Source: Chitinophagales bacterium
GTDB lineage: Bacteria; Bacteroidota; Bacteroidia; Chitinophagales; UBA10324
Assembly: GCA_013816805.1 (NCBI GenBank)
Contig: JACDDS010000005.1
Span: forward strand, 62,001 to 126,000
Length of the DNA stretch: 64,000 nt
Reading direction: 5' to 3'
The translations under genes and the position numbers were made by a program. Shown here one piece after another: positions 8,377 to 16,862 of this stretch. Positions within the stretch are counted from its first letter, which is position 1; the number at the start of each line of letters is the position of its first letter. The notes under the pieces were generated by a model. The model was not told the origin of the DNA. It worked only from the letters and a program-made list of their open reading frames with translations, and did no database searches.

Positions 8377-9615
8377 TTGACATTTTCTGATTTTGGTTTA
8401 TGCCCTCCATTGCTTGAGGGTCTTGATGCGATGGGTTTCAATAAACCCACGCCTATACAGGAACAGGTAATTCCTTCCATTCTTAAACTAGAAGACGTAA
8501 TTGCAACTGCCCAGACAGGAACAGGTAAAACAGCTGCCTATTTACTACCGATACTTAATAATATATCTCATAATTCAATTCCCCACACTTCCACATTAAT
8601 TATTGCTCCTACTCGCGAGCTGGCGCAGCAAATAGACCAGGCCTTCCAGGGATTTGCTTATTTCACGCATGCAAGTTCCATTGCAGTTTATGGAGGCAGT
8701 GATGGAGATGTTTTTGAACGGGAAAAAAAAGCGATGCGCGAAGGAACGTCGGTGGTGATTGCTACTCCTGGCAGGTTATTGAGCCATCTGAATATGGGAA
8801 ATGCAAAATTCGATCAGCTGGATTGCCTGATTCTCGATGAAGCTGACAAGATGCTCGATATGGGATTTTATGATGACATCATTCGTATCATGACCTATCT
8901 TCCTTCCAAAAGGCAAACACTGCTTTTCAGCGCCACCATGCCGCCTAAAATGCGTGAGCTTGCCCGGCGTGTTATGAAAAATCCGGTAGAAGTAAATATA
9001 GCAATGAGCAAGCCTGCAGAGGGAATTTTACAAGGAGCTTATCTGCTGCATAACGAACAAAAGATACCGCTGATAAAAAATCTTCTTGATCCTAAAAAGA
9101 TTAATAGTGCCGAAAAGAAATTGGTAAGCGTTCTCATTTTTGCATCTACTAAAACGGGAGTTAAGACCCTTGAACGGGAACTGAAAGAATTGAAGTTGCC
9201 TGCCAAAGCCATTCACAGTGATCTTTCCCAGGAAGAGCGTGAGCGGGTATTGCTGGACTTTCGAAACCGTTCTACGATGATACTGGTAGCCACTGATATA
9301 CTTTCGCGTGGAATTGATATTGATAATATAGGATTGGTGATCAATTATGATGTACCTCACGATGCTGAAGATTATGTACATCGTGTTGGTCGCACAGCAC
9401 GGGCAGAATCCACCGGCGTAGCGCTCACCTTCGTAAATGAACAAGATCAGTTCCGGTTTGCTCAGATAGAAGCACTGATTGAAAGAGTGATTCCTAAAAT
9501 AGCCTTACCAAAAGATCTGGGAGCTGCCCCCGCATGGAATCCTGGCAAACGTGGGAAAAGTGGTAATAAGAGAAAAAAATCTTTTAATCAGTCGCGGAAG
9601 AAAATCGCTCATTGA
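8377..9615 (+). CDS. DEAD-box ATP-dependent RNA helicase
   Basis: RNA helicase of the RhlE/CsdA-like group, acting in ribosome assembly or RNA turnover. All core motifs are visible: the Q motif (GFNKPTPIQEQVIP), AQTGTGKT, PTRELAQQ, TPGRL, LDEADKML, SATMP in the first RecA domain, then LVATDILSRGIDI and HRVGRTARA in the second. A short basic tail (GKRGKSGNKRKKSFNQSRKK) is typical. The start is probably the TTG at 8377, giving MTFSDFGL as in relatives. A longer frame from the TTG at 8332 would add a hydrophobic stretch unlike the family and would run over the likely promoter. The last 14 codons are part of a direct repeat, copied again about 550 bases downstream. Confidence 0.92.
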   Translation: MTFSDFGLCPPLLEGLDAMGFNKPTPIQEQVIPSILKLEDVIATAQTGTGKTAAYLLPILNNISHNSIPHTSTLIIAPTRELAQQIDQAFQGFAYFTHASSIAVYGGSDGDVFEREKKAMREGTSVVIATPGRLLSHLNMGNAKFDQLDCLILDEADKMLDMGFYDDIIRIMTYLPSKRQTLLFSATMPPKMRELARRVMKNPVEVNIAMSKPAEGILQGAYLLHNEQKIPLIKNLLDPKKINSAEKKLVSVLIFASTKTGVKTLERELKELKLPAKAIHSDLSQEERERVLLDFRNRSTMILVATDILSRGIDIDNIGLVINYDVPHDAEDYVHRVGRTARAESTGVALTFVNEQDQFRFAQIEALIERVIPKIALPKDLGAAPAWNPGKRGKSGNKRKKSFNQSRKKIAH

Positions 9616-9769
9616 AGATGATTCAAAAACCTTAATTTATAGTTATCGACAATTTTTTGCGAGCTTAAGGTTTCAACCCATATAGAAGATAGTGAAATTT
9701 CCCTGGGGCGGAAGTATACTGCGCTTCTATTTTAATTCAACCTATCTTAGTGAACTACCATAATTTTTT
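9571..9769. repeat. Direct repeat, copy 1: helicase 3' end, spacer and T9SS gene tail
   Basis: About 199 bases that recur at 10125-10322 with roughly one base in fifteen changed. This copy includes the last 14 codons and stop of the helicase gene, the spacer, and on the minus strand the final codons KIMVVH plus stop of a sorting-domain protein whose body is gone. Straight after those codons the two-hairpin repeat begins. The intact counterpart, ending KKIMIVH, is the gene at 10300-11808. Confidence 0.85.
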
Positions 9770-9990
9770 CTCCCCGCAGCTTCACTCCGTTGAGCCTATA
9801 GCGAAAGCGGGGGAAGCTGCGGCATTAAAGGTTTCCCTACAGCAGTTTCTGCAGCTTCCTCTGCCCTGCACACGTATGCTTAAGGGAGAGAAGCTGCAAG
9901 GAGCAAGATACCGTATTTGCATCTATGTCCCTTGCTGCCCTCATATCATTAATGAAAATATGACTCAGGTAAGAATTATATCCTCGACTT
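9769..9990. repeat. Two-hairpin extragenic repeat, copy A
   Basis: A 222-base unit. Hairpin 1 has ten-base arms CCGCAGCTTC (9774-9783) and GAAGCTGCGG (9813-9822). Hairpin 2 has arms GCAGCTTC (9851-9858) and GAAGCTGC (9890-9897), with further pairing of CCCT and AGGG inside. The unit ends with AAGAATTATATCCTCGACTT. It is gap-free against copy C, with about 14 differences by eye. It has no convincing reading frame; frames through it are not conserved between copies. Confidence 0.85.
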
Positions 9991-9992
9991 CT

Positions 9993-10127
9993 TCTCCCCG
10001 CAGCTTCACTCCGTTGAGCCTATAGCGTTAGTGGAGGAAGATGCAGTATTAAAGGTTTCGCTACACCAGTTTCTGCAGCTTCCTCGCTTTCACTCATATG
10101 CTTTATTAGAGTGAAGCTGCAGGGAGA
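9993..10127. repeat. Two-hairpin extragenic repeat, copy B (truncated/diverged)
   Basis: Begins with the same TCTCCCCGCAGCTTCACTCC start as copies A and C, directly abutting the end of copy A. It retains the hairpin 2 arms (GCAGCTTC, GAAGCTGC), but the inner part differs and the last 80 or so bases are missing. It runs straight into the second copy of the helicase 3' end. Confidence 0.8.
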
Positions 10128-10322
10128 TAAAATCTTTTAATCACTCGCGGAAGAAAATCGCTCATTGAAGATGATTCAAAAACCTTAATTTATAGTTATC
10201 GACAATTTTTTGCGAGCTTAAGGTTTCAACCCATATTGAAGATAGTGAAATTTCCCTGGGACGGAAGTATAGCGCGCTTCTATTTTAATTCAACCAGAGT
10301 TAGTGAACAATCATAATTTTTT
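10125..10322. repeat. Direct repeat, copy 2: helicase 3' end, spacer and T9SS gene tail
   Basis: Second copy of the 199-base unit at 9571-9769. Here the helicase codons (CTTTTAATCACTCGCGGAAG onward) have no gene body in front of them and are non-functional. The right end overlaps the real 3' end of the T9SS protein gene at 10300-11808. Confidence 0.85.
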
Positions 10323-11808
10323 TAATCCACTGCTCATCACCCTTCTTCATCTGTACCAAATACATTCCTTCTAGCCAATTGCCGGTGTTGAAGCGGATGG
10401 TATGTTCTTCGGATGGGAAACTTTTACTTTGAACAGATCTGCCGAGGGCATCATATATAGCTATACTCACAGAAGATTTAGATATTTGACTTCTTTGAAC
10501 AATGAAGTAATCGCTTGCGGGGTTGGGATTAATAAGAAATGGTACATCATTATCTACTATATCTGCAATACCGGTACTTAACTGGCAGCCGGGAAGAAGA
10601 CATCCATATTCATCTAACTTTAGTAGCCAAACATCCTGTGTATAAGGATGGCATGTACCAACAATTATAAAACCGCTATCCTTCGTTTGCGTAAAATCGT
10701 AAAAATAATCATCATAAGAATCATTTGGATAACGATAGGTATTAGACCAAAGAAGATCTCCAGCTACGGAAATTTTCATGATAGTACCTTCGATATTCAA
10801 CCCAAAATGGCTTTGACCTCCTATATACACTAATTGACTATCATAGGTTATTTGAGTTTTCCAAAGACTTGCATTTTGTTGGGAATCAATTCCAAAGGTT
10901 TTATCCCATTTTTCATCTCCATTTCCATTTACATCTATAATCCACTGCTTCCAAAAGTGGTTGGAATCTTGCTTGTAGCCACCAGCTAAAAAATTGTTAT
11001 CTGATGTATTAATAATTGTACGTAAACCATCATAAACACCAAATGTGCCGTATATTTTTTCCCATTGTACTATGCCACTTTCACTAATGCTTGCGAGATA
11101 TGCATCATGTACTTCAAATTGATCGTAAACCGAGGTATAACCCGCAATCATGAAATTACCATCAATAGTTTGAATGGCTGAAACTGCACCAGTAAAAGTA
11201 GCCGTATCTCCACCAGTGGTGATTTGCCAGTTTAAGTTTCCATCAGGATCGGTTTTTAATATTTCAGCCTTAGTGCCATAATCAGCAATTAGTAAGGAAC
11301 AAGTATCGGTAACAGCTGCATCTCCGACAGCAAGAAAACCTTTGTCGTTTGATATTATTACATCGCTAAAAATAGAATAGTGGTATGGTGTCGGTATATA
11401 TGTTTTTATCCATATTGTATCAGCTAATGTATCCATAAGACATAGAAAGAAATTATGGCACAATCCATTATTGCAATCCGTGTTACCCCCGATAATTATA
11501 CGGTTATCTGATACCTTTCTCATTTGTATTGGTTCCAAACCTATTTCATCTTTACGAATATTTTTTGTCCAAAGAGTATCTCCATTCAGATTAGTTCTTA
11601 TCATATACATAGAAGGAGAAAGAAAATTGTAAGGATCGTAAGAGGCAGCCGCTATTAGATATCCACCATCTCTCATGGGAAGAATTGAGAATCCATTTTC
11701 GATTTGATTAAGGCTGTTATAACTCTTCTCAAAATATGTGGGCTGGGCACGAAGATTCCCAACCCACACATAAAAGCAAATCAAAAGTAAAATATATGTA
11801 CGGACCAT
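10300..11808 (-). CDS. Secreted beta-propeller-like protein with T9SS sorting domain
   Basis: Signal peptide at residues 1-21 (MVRTYILLLICFYVWVGNLRA), then repeated blades of the type 'DGGYLIAA', 'DNRIIIGGNT', 'DKGFLAVGD', 'DGNFMIAGYT', 'DNNFLAGGYK', 'DSGFIIVGT' at about 45-400. These suggest a WD40/delta-60-like propeller. A type IX sorting domain covers about 420-502 (FLINPNPASDYFIV, YDALGRSVQSKSF, LEGMYLVQMKKGD, KKIMIVH). It should be exported and attached to or released from the cell surface; the ligand is unknown. It is flanked on both sides by copies of the two-hairpin repeat and by pieces of related genes, so it looks like the survivor of a local duplication. Confidence 0.8.
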   Translation of the reverse strand: MVRTYILLLICFYVWVGNLRAQPTYFEKSYNSLNQIENGFSILPMRDGGYLIAAASYDPYNFLSPSMYMIRTNLNGDTLWTKNIRKDEIGLEPIQMRKVSDNRIIIGGNTDCNNGLCHNFFLCLMDTLADTIWIKTYIPTPYHYSIFSDVIISNDKGFLAVGDAAVTDTCSLLIADYGTKAEILKTDPDGNLNWQITTGGDTATFTGAVSAIQTIDGNFMIAGYTSVYDQFEVHDAYLASISESGIVQWEKIYGTFGVYDGLRTIINTSDNNFLAGGYKQDSNHFWKQWIIDVNGNGDEKWDKTFGIDSQQNASLWKTQITYDSQLVYIGGQSHFGLNIEGTIMKISVAGDLLWSNTYRYPNDSYDDYFYDFTQTKDSGFIIVGTCHPYTQDVWLLKLDEYGCLLPGCQLSTGIADIVDNDVPFLINPNPASDYFIVQRSQISKSSVSIAIYDALGRSVQSKSFPSEEHTIRFNTGNWLEGMYLVQMKKGDEQWIKKIMIVH

Positions 11809-11809
11809 T

Positions 11810-11927
11810 TTACTTATTAATGATAATTTTTTGACCCATACTCATTTCCTCATCTCCTTTTAAGAGGGAATAATATATACCGTTCACTAATCGCTCTGTA
11901 AAATTAATGGTTCCAGTCGATTCTTCT
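11810..11927 (-). pseudogene. Remnant of a T9SS sorting-domain gene (3' end only)
   Basis: Immediately upstream of the intact T9SS gene the minus strand reads about 39 codons ending in TAA with the pattern of a sorting-domain tail: GTINFTERLVNGIYYSLLKG, then the last codons GQKIIINK. The middle matches the usual L..GIY...L..G signature and the end matches the lysine/isoleucine-rich tail. The frame is cut at about 11927, where copy C of the two-hairpin repeat begins, so the rest of this gene has been lost. Confidence 0.7.
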
Positions 11928-12149
11928 TCTCCCCGCAGCTTCACTCCGTTGAGTCTATAGCGTTAGCGGAGAAAGCTGCGGTATTAAAGGTTTCGCTACA
12001 GCAGTTTCTGCAGCTTCCTCTGCCCTGCGCACGTATGCTTAAGGGAGAGAAGCTGCAAGGAGCAAGATACCGTATTTGCATCTGTGTCCCTTGCTGCCCT
12101 CATATCATTGTTGAAGACATGACCCAGGTAAGAATTATATCCTCGACTT
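11928..12149. repeat. Two-hairpin extragenic repeat, copy C
   Basis: Same 222-base unit as copy A (9769-9990), gap-free, with about 14 substitutions by eye. Several of these lie in hairpin 1 and keep it largely paired. Its right edge falls one base before the stop codon of the FAD-dependent dehydrogenase gene, and its left edge truncates a sorting-domain gene. Confidence 0.85.
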
Positions 12150-12150
12150 T

Positions 12151-13752
12151 TTATTTCCTTAAAAGGTTGATCTTTTCAGAAATCTTCTCCGCCGCCTTTT
12201 GCCCATCCATTGCTGCAGAAATAATCCCTCCCGCATAACCTGCGCCCTCTCCTACCGGATATAACCCTTTTACCAGTATGTGCTCAAAGGTTTCTTTATC
12301 ACGCGGTATTCTGACCGGTGAGGAGGTCCGTGATTCTACAGCATGGATCACCGCCTCATTAGTCAGATATCCTCTCATTTTTTCCCCGAATTCCAGAAAA
12401 GCTTTTTGTAACCGTGTAGATATTGCTTCCGGAAGCATCTCCTGCAGCAGGACTGATTTTATTCCCGGCTGATAAGAAGTCTGCGGCAGTGTTTGAGAAA
12501 ATTTTCCCTGAACAAAATCCATTAATCTTTGTGCCGGTGCCGTTTGTCTTTTTCCGCCTGCTTCCCAGGCTGTTTTTTCCAAAGATTGCTGGTAAAACAT
12601 CCCGGCAAGCGGCCCGTGTGCTTTATACTTTTTTAAATCCTGATCCGCCGTTTCCACCACGATGCCTGAATTTGCAAAAGGGTTATTTCTTTTCGAGGGC
12701 GACCATCCGTTCACCACTATTTCTTCTGCAGATGTAGCACAGGGTGCTATGATTCCACCCGGGCACATGCAAAAAGAATAAACGCCGCGACCCGTTACCT
12801 GAGTTACCAGGTTATAAGCGGAAGGGGGTAGGAACTTTCTTTGCTTTTGCACCTCTTCTTTACTGCGACAATGGTATTGAATTCCATCGATCAATTCCTG
12901 CGCATGTTCCACCCGCACTCCCATGGCGAAAGGCTTCGGTTCTATGGTTATATTTTTTCTACTTAGCAATTCAAAAATATCCCGTGCAGAATGACCGGTT
13001 GCAAGAATCAAATGATCCCCTACAAATTCCTTTAGTCCTCCATTCGCAATGGATTCCGTAATAACCCCTTTTATCCGGGAATTTTGAATTAAAAAATCTT
13101 TAAGTTTTGTTTCAAAGCATATTTCGCCTCCATGGTTCAAAATAGTATCTCGGATGTTTTCAATGATGCGGGGCAGCTTGTTGGTGCCAATGTGCGGATG
13201 CGCATCAATAAGAATTTCTTCTCCGGCACCATGCTGTACAAACAGCTGCAGGATCTCTTTCACATTTCCCTTCTTGGTGCTCCTGGTATAGAGCTTACCA
13301 TCAGAATAGGTTCCAGCGCCTCCTTCTCCAAAGCAATAATTTGAATCCGGGTTAACAACATGATGTTTGCTAATCGATGCAATGTCCCGCCTTCGGTCTT
13401 TACCTTTCTTTCCACGCTCAATTATTATCGGTCTAACTCCATTCTCTAAAAGTTTTAAAGCAGCAAATAACCCGGCGGGACCGGCTCCGACAATAATTAC
13501 CGGGGAACGCGAAGATGCTTTTTGAAAATGTACAAAATTGTTTTCTGAAATTTCCGGGTCTTCACCGAAGAATATTTCTAAACAGAGGTGTATTAAAACA
13601 TTTTGTTTTCGTGCATCAATAGATCGACGGAGAATACGGAATCCTTTATATACAATTGAGTGGTCCTTTACTTTTTCAAGAATAATTCTTTCCAATTCCT
13701 TGCTATCCTGTGCCTGCTCCGGCCTAACCGTAATTTTTATCTCTTTTATCAC
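12151..13752 (-). CDS. FAD-dependent dehydrogenase (COG2509-type NAD(P)/FAD oxidoreductase)
   Basis: Flavoprotein of a widespread group with no fixed substrate. An N-terminal basic domain of about 80 residues (IKEITVR-like, ending near LEIFFGED) precedes the dinucleotide-binding motif GAGPAGLFAALKLLENG at about 88-104. Then come GEGGAGTYSDGKLYTR, ATGHSARDIFELL and AMGVRVEH, and the C-terminal FAD segment LYPVGEGAGYAGGIISAAMDG. The length of 533 fits the group. It is monocistronic; the repeat element begins right after its stop, and no terminator other than the repeat's hairpins is seen. Those hairpins may therefore end this transcript. Confidence 0.85.
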   Translation of the reverse strand: MIKEIKITVRPEQAQDSKELERIILEKVKDHSIVYKGFRILRRSIDARKQNVLIHLCLEIFFGEDPEISENNFVHFQKASSRSPVIIVGAGPAGLFAALKLLENGVRPIIIERGKKGKDRRRDIASISKHHVVNPDSNYCFGEGGAGTYSDGKLYTRSTKKGNVKEILQLFVQHGAGEEILIDAHPHIGTNKLPRIIENIRDTILNHGGEICFETKLKDFLIQNSRIKGVITESIANGGLKEFVGDHLILATGHSARDIFELLSRKNITIEPKPFAMGVRVEHAQELIDGIQYHCRSKEEVQKQRKFLPPSAYNLVTQVTGRGVYSFCMCPGGIIAPCATSAEEIVVNGWSPSKRNNPFANSGIVVETADQDLKKYKAHGPLAGMFYQQSLEKTAWEAGGKRQTAPAQRLMDFVQGKFSQTLPQTSYQPGIKSVLLQEMLPEAISTRLQKAFLEFGEKMRGYLTNEAVIHAVESRTSSPVRIPRDKETFEHILVKGLYPVGEGAGYAGGIISAAMDGQKAAEKISEKINLLRK

Positions 13753-13944
13753 TGCAGGAAATAGTTTGCTTTTAACCGTTTAATGAAAGAGCAGAAGACA
13801 AGAAAAGTGCAAAATAAGATTCCGCTTTGCATCTAAACTGGTAAGTCGCAAATGTTAATACTAATTTAAAGATTTTAGGAAATAATCTTCCAGTGATGGC
13901 ATTAAGTTTGAAAAGGGGGACGCATAAAATCAATAAAAATTTTT

Positions 13945-14556
13945 ATGAACCCAAAATCCATTTTCTGCATTGCTGCACTTTGTTTGTTACTCACTAATTG
14001 TGTATTTGCTCAATACATTTCCATTGGACCGACAATAGGGCTCCACCATTCCTGGGTAACCGTAAGCCTGGCTGATGATGACAAACGAATTATCTTTCCA
14101 AGATTCGATATAGGAGGCTCTGTTGTTTATTCAGACAAATCTCATATTGGTTTTGGCGCCGATGTGCTTTATAACCAACAGGGATCAGGAATTAAATATA
14201 ATGGGGATAAATTCCGCTTTAAGACCAGTTACCTCCAAATTCCACTGCGGATAATTTATTTTTTGGGCGAATATGGGCAGAATATGCGTCCCAAAATATT
14301 TCTTGGCCCTACCCTGGGATTTCTTCTTTCAGCGAAGTCAGAAGGCTTTGATGTTAAGGATCAGACCAAAAGTTTTGATGCCGGACTTCACGTTGGAGCT
14401 GGTTTAAACTTTAAGGTTGCCAGTGGTATTTGGCTCAATACGGATATTACCTATTCACAGGGATTCATTGATGTTACGAAAGATGTTGCAGGCAACAGTG
14501 ATAACAATCTTAATGGATCTGTAGGAATAAATGTTGGATTACTCTGGGGAAAATAG
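13945..14556 (+). CDS. Outer-membrane beta-barrel protein (PorT-like fold)
   Basis: Signal peptide at residues 1-22 (MNPKSIFCIAALCLLLTNCVFAQ) followed by alternating hydrophobic/polar strands ending in aromatic residues. Family-like segments include GGSVVYSDKSHIGFGADVLY, LQIPLRIIYFLG and FLGPTLGFLLSAK, with a closing GSVGINVGLLWGK strand. This is the small porin-like 'outer membrane beta-barrel' family common in Bacteroidota (PorT-like, about 200 residues). Function is unknown; resemblance to PorT of the T9SS is at fold level only and orthology should not be assumed. It stands alone between two minus-strand genes. Confidence 0.75.
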   Translation: MNPKSIFCIAALCLLLTNCVFAQYISIGPTIGLHHSWVTVSLADDDKRIIFPRFDIGGSVVYSDKSHIGFGADVLYNQQGSGIKYNGDKFRFKTSYLQIPLRIIYFLGEYGQNMRPKIFLGPTLGFLLSAKSEGFDVKDQTKSFDAGLHVGAGLNFKVASGIWLNTDITYSQGFIDVTKDVAGNSDNNLNGSVGINVGLLWGK

Positions 14557-14602
14557 TAACCAAAAATTATTTACTGAACTGAGGACCGGGTGTAATAATC
14601 CA

Positions 14603-16249
14603 TCAGGCTCTCAGTTTTTTATAGGTATTAATCAGGCCATTGGAAGATGAATCATGAGAGGTGACAGTTGAATCATCCTCCAGATCTTTTAAAATGTTAC
14701 CGGCCAGCTGCTTACCAAGCTCCACGCCCCATTGATCGAAACTGTAAATATTCCAAATCACACCCTGCACAAAAATCTTATGCTCATAAAAAGCAATCAG
14801 CCTGCCCAGGTTAAATGGGGTAATCTCCTTTAACAAGATAGAATTGGTTGGCCGGTTCCCGTCAAAAACTTTATAGGGTGCAATGGTTTCCGGTTCTGTT
14901 ATATGAAGGTTAACTAATTCCTTATTTACATCATCTATCATTTTGCCATTCATCAGTGCTTCAGTCTGGGCAAAAAAATTAGAAAGCAATTTTAAATGAT
15001 GGTCACCTATTGGATTGTGGCTGATGGCGGGCGCAATAAAATCACATGGAATTAATAAGGTTCCCTGGTGGATCAGCTGATAAAAAGCATGCTGCCCGTT
15101 GGTGCCTGGTTCTCCCCAGATTATAGGGCCTGTTTGATAATTTACCTTTTTGCCATTGCGATCAACTGACTTTCCATTGCTCTCCATATTGCCTTGTTGA
15201 AAATAGGCTGGAAAGCGATGCATGTATTGATCATATGGAAGAATAGCTTCTGTTTGAGAGCCGAAAAAATTTGTGTACCAAATTCCAACAAGCGCCATTA
15301 TCACGGGTATGTTTTTCCCTAAAGGGGTTTCCCTAAAGTGAATATCGGTTTCGTACCCACCTTTTAAAAGATCTTCAAAATTGTCGTAACCGATCGTAAG
15401 GGCGATGGATAAACCAATCGCGCTCCACAAGCTGTACCTTCCTCCAACCCAATCCCAGAACTGAAACATATTCTGAGGATCAATTCCAAATTTTATCACT
15501 TCGTTTTCATTAGTCGAAAGAGCAACAAAATGTTTTGCTATATGTATTTCAGCTTTGGCAGATTTCAGAAACCATGCACGTGCAGTGTGCGCATTGGTCA
15601 TGGTTTCCTGAGTTGTGAAAGTTTTAGATGCAATTAAAAAAAGTGTTTCATCCGGAGTTACTTTTTTTAATGTCTCTGCGATGTGGGTTCCATCTACATT
15701 TGAGACAAAATATGCGTTCATATCCTGCAACCAATATGGCCGAAGCGCTTCCGTTACCATAACCGGCCCCAGATCGCTTCCACCTATTCCAATATTTACA
15801 ATGTATTTTATCTTTTTACCGGTAAACCCTTTCCAATTCCCCGTATGTATCTTTTGGCAAAATGCTTTCATTTGTTCAAGAACTTTTTTCACCTCAGGCA
15901 TTACATCCTTTCCTTCAGAATAAACCGGATTACCAGAGAAATTTCTTAATGCTGTATGTAAAACTGAGCGCTTCTCTGTTGCATTGATAGGCTCACCTGA
16001 AAACATGGCTTTTATGCCAGACTGTAATTCACATTCATTGGCCAATTTGAATAGAAGTGATAAAGTTTTGGATTTCAGAATATTTTTAGAATAATCGAAA
16101 AGAATATCTTTCACCTTTACGGAAAACTGGCTGAACCTATCGGGATCATCCTTAAAAAGATCCCGCATGTGAATATTTTTAATCTCCTGATGGTGATCAG
16201 TTAAAGCTTTCCAGGCCTGAGTTTGCTTAGGATCAATTTTCGGAAACAT
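14603..16249 (-). CDS. pgi: Glucose-6-phosphate isomerase
   Basis: Interconverts glucose 6-phosphate and fructose 6-phosphate in glycolysis and gluconeogenesis; cytoplasmic. Signature segments are [12 protein letters not shown] near 150-160, [30 protein letters not shown] near 270 (PROSITE-like pattern with catalytic Arg), the catalytic Glu context GKSVDRNG and [18 protein letters not shown] (catalytic His), and [13 protein letters not shown] at the C-terminus. About 548 residues, normal for the long bacterial/eukaryotic type. I place the start at the ATG at 16249 (MFPKIDPK). The longer frame begins with a TTG at 16267 that overlaps the TATTTTTG promoter box. Confidence 0.96.
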   Translation of the reverse strand: MFPKIDPKQTQAWKALTDHHQEIKNIHMRDLFKDDPDRFSQFSVKVKDILFDYSKNILKSKTLSLLFKLANECELQSGIKAMFSGEPINATEKRSVLHTALRNFSGNPVYSEGKDVMPEVKKVLEQMKAFCQKIHTGNWKGFTGKKIKYIVNIGIGGSDLGPVMVTEALRPYWLQDMNAYFVSNVDGTHIAETLKKVTPDETLFLIASKTFTTQETMTNAHTARAWFLKSAKAEIHIAKHFVALSTNENEVIKFGIDPQNMFQFWDWVGGRYSLWSAIGLSIALTIGYDNFEDLLKGGYETDIHFRETPLGKNIPVIMALVGIWYTNFFGSQTEAILPYDQYMHRFPAYFQQGNMESNGKSVDRNGKKVNYQTGPIIWGEPGTNGQHAFYQLIHQGTLLIPCDFIAPAISHNPIGDHHLKLLSNFFAQTEALMNGKMIDDVNKELVNLHITEPETIAPYKVFDGNRPTNSILLKEITPFNLGRLIAFYEHKIFVQGVIWNIYSFDQWGVELGKQLAGNILKDLEDDSTVTSHDSSSNGLINTYKKLRA

Positions 16250-16264
16250 GATTTCTAATTTTTT

Positions 16265-16272
16265 CAAAAATA
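16265..16272 (-). promoter_or_regulatory. -7 promoter box for pgi
   Basis: TATTTTTG on the minus strand fits TAnnTTTG, 15 bases before the ATG at 16249. About 20 bases upstream a TCTG is a partial -33 match. The position argues against the upstream TTG as pgi start. Confidence 0.45.
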
Positions 16273-16367
16273 AAGATGTTCCATCATTCTGACAGATATT
16301 GTAAGCTGTTTAACTTTACCATCTTTCAGATACTGCTTATTTTCAATTTACTCTGCAATAATTTAGA

Positions 16368-16862
16368 ATGAACCCTGATTATCTCAAACTGATAAATGCA
16401 GCTAAAAGCAAAAAAAAGGAGAATAAAAAATTTTTGAAAAGATTAAAACTCCGCCCTCCCCGTAACCTGGATGAGATCACTAATAACCTTCATGATCATG
16501 CCTTCGAACATATTGATTGCCTTAAGTGTGCAAACTGCTGTAAAACTACCGGTCCGCGTTTGGTAAACCGCGATATTGACCGGCTTGCAAACCATTTTCA
16601 CATACGGCCTTCCGAATTCACGGAAAAATTCCTGCGAACAGATGAAGACAGCGATTATGTTTTCAAAACAATGCCATGCCCTTTTTCTAAAGAAGATAAC
16701 TACTGCTCGGTATACGAAAATCGCCCCAATGCTTGTCAGCAATATCCTCACACCCAACAAAAAAATATCGTTCAAAAGCTGGGTATCACCTATTTAAACT
16801 CCATGATATGTCCCGCAGTTGCAGAGGTGATAGAAGGTCTTAAGGATATCTTTAATAATTAG
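16368..16862 (+). CDS. YkgJ-family cysteine cluster protein
   Basis: Putative zinc- or iron-binding protein of the YkgJ (CxxCxxCC) family; biochemical role unknown. It has the cluster HIDCLKCANCCKTTGPRL at about 48-65, then KTMPCPFSKEDNYCSVYENRPNACQQYP with the spaced Cys residues expected, and a last Cys in NSMICPAV. The first 45 residues are basic (KSKKKENKKFLKRLKLRPPR). The C-terminal stop overlaps the convergent Fpg/Nei-like gene by four bases. Confidence 0.85.
   Translation: MNPDYLKLINAAKSKKKENKKFLKRLKLRPPRNLDEITNNLHDHAFEHIDCLKCANCCKTTGPRLVNRDIDRLANHFHIRPSEFTEKFLRTDEDSDYVFKTMPCPFSKEDNYCSVYENRPNACQQYPHTQQKNIVQKLGITYLNSMICPAVAEVIEGLKDIFNN

Noticed and set aside
9028-9444. 138-residue minus-strand frame opposite the DEAD-box helicase
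   Set aside because: It overlaps conserved helicase motifs on the other strand, has no promoter and resembles no family.
9750-10025. 91-residue plus-strand reading frame inside the repeat region
   Set aside because: It runs through copy A of the repeat and into copy B, and the matching frame in copy C is shorter and joins different flanks. There is no conserved protein, only conserved DNA.
9769-12149. CRISPR array
   Set aside because: The repeats are 222 bases long with inner palindromes, in three widely spaced copies, without short regular repeats, unique spacers or cas genes.
9571-12149. Insertion sequence
   Set aside because: No transposase frame, no terminal inverted repeats at the outer edges, and no clear target duplication can be seen.
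12035-12238. 67-residue plus-strand frame with a Cys-rich middle (RICICVPCCPH)
   Set aside because: Its first half is copy C of the repeat and its second half is antisense to the FAD-dehydrogenase gene. The similarity to the 9750 frame reflects the DNA repeat.
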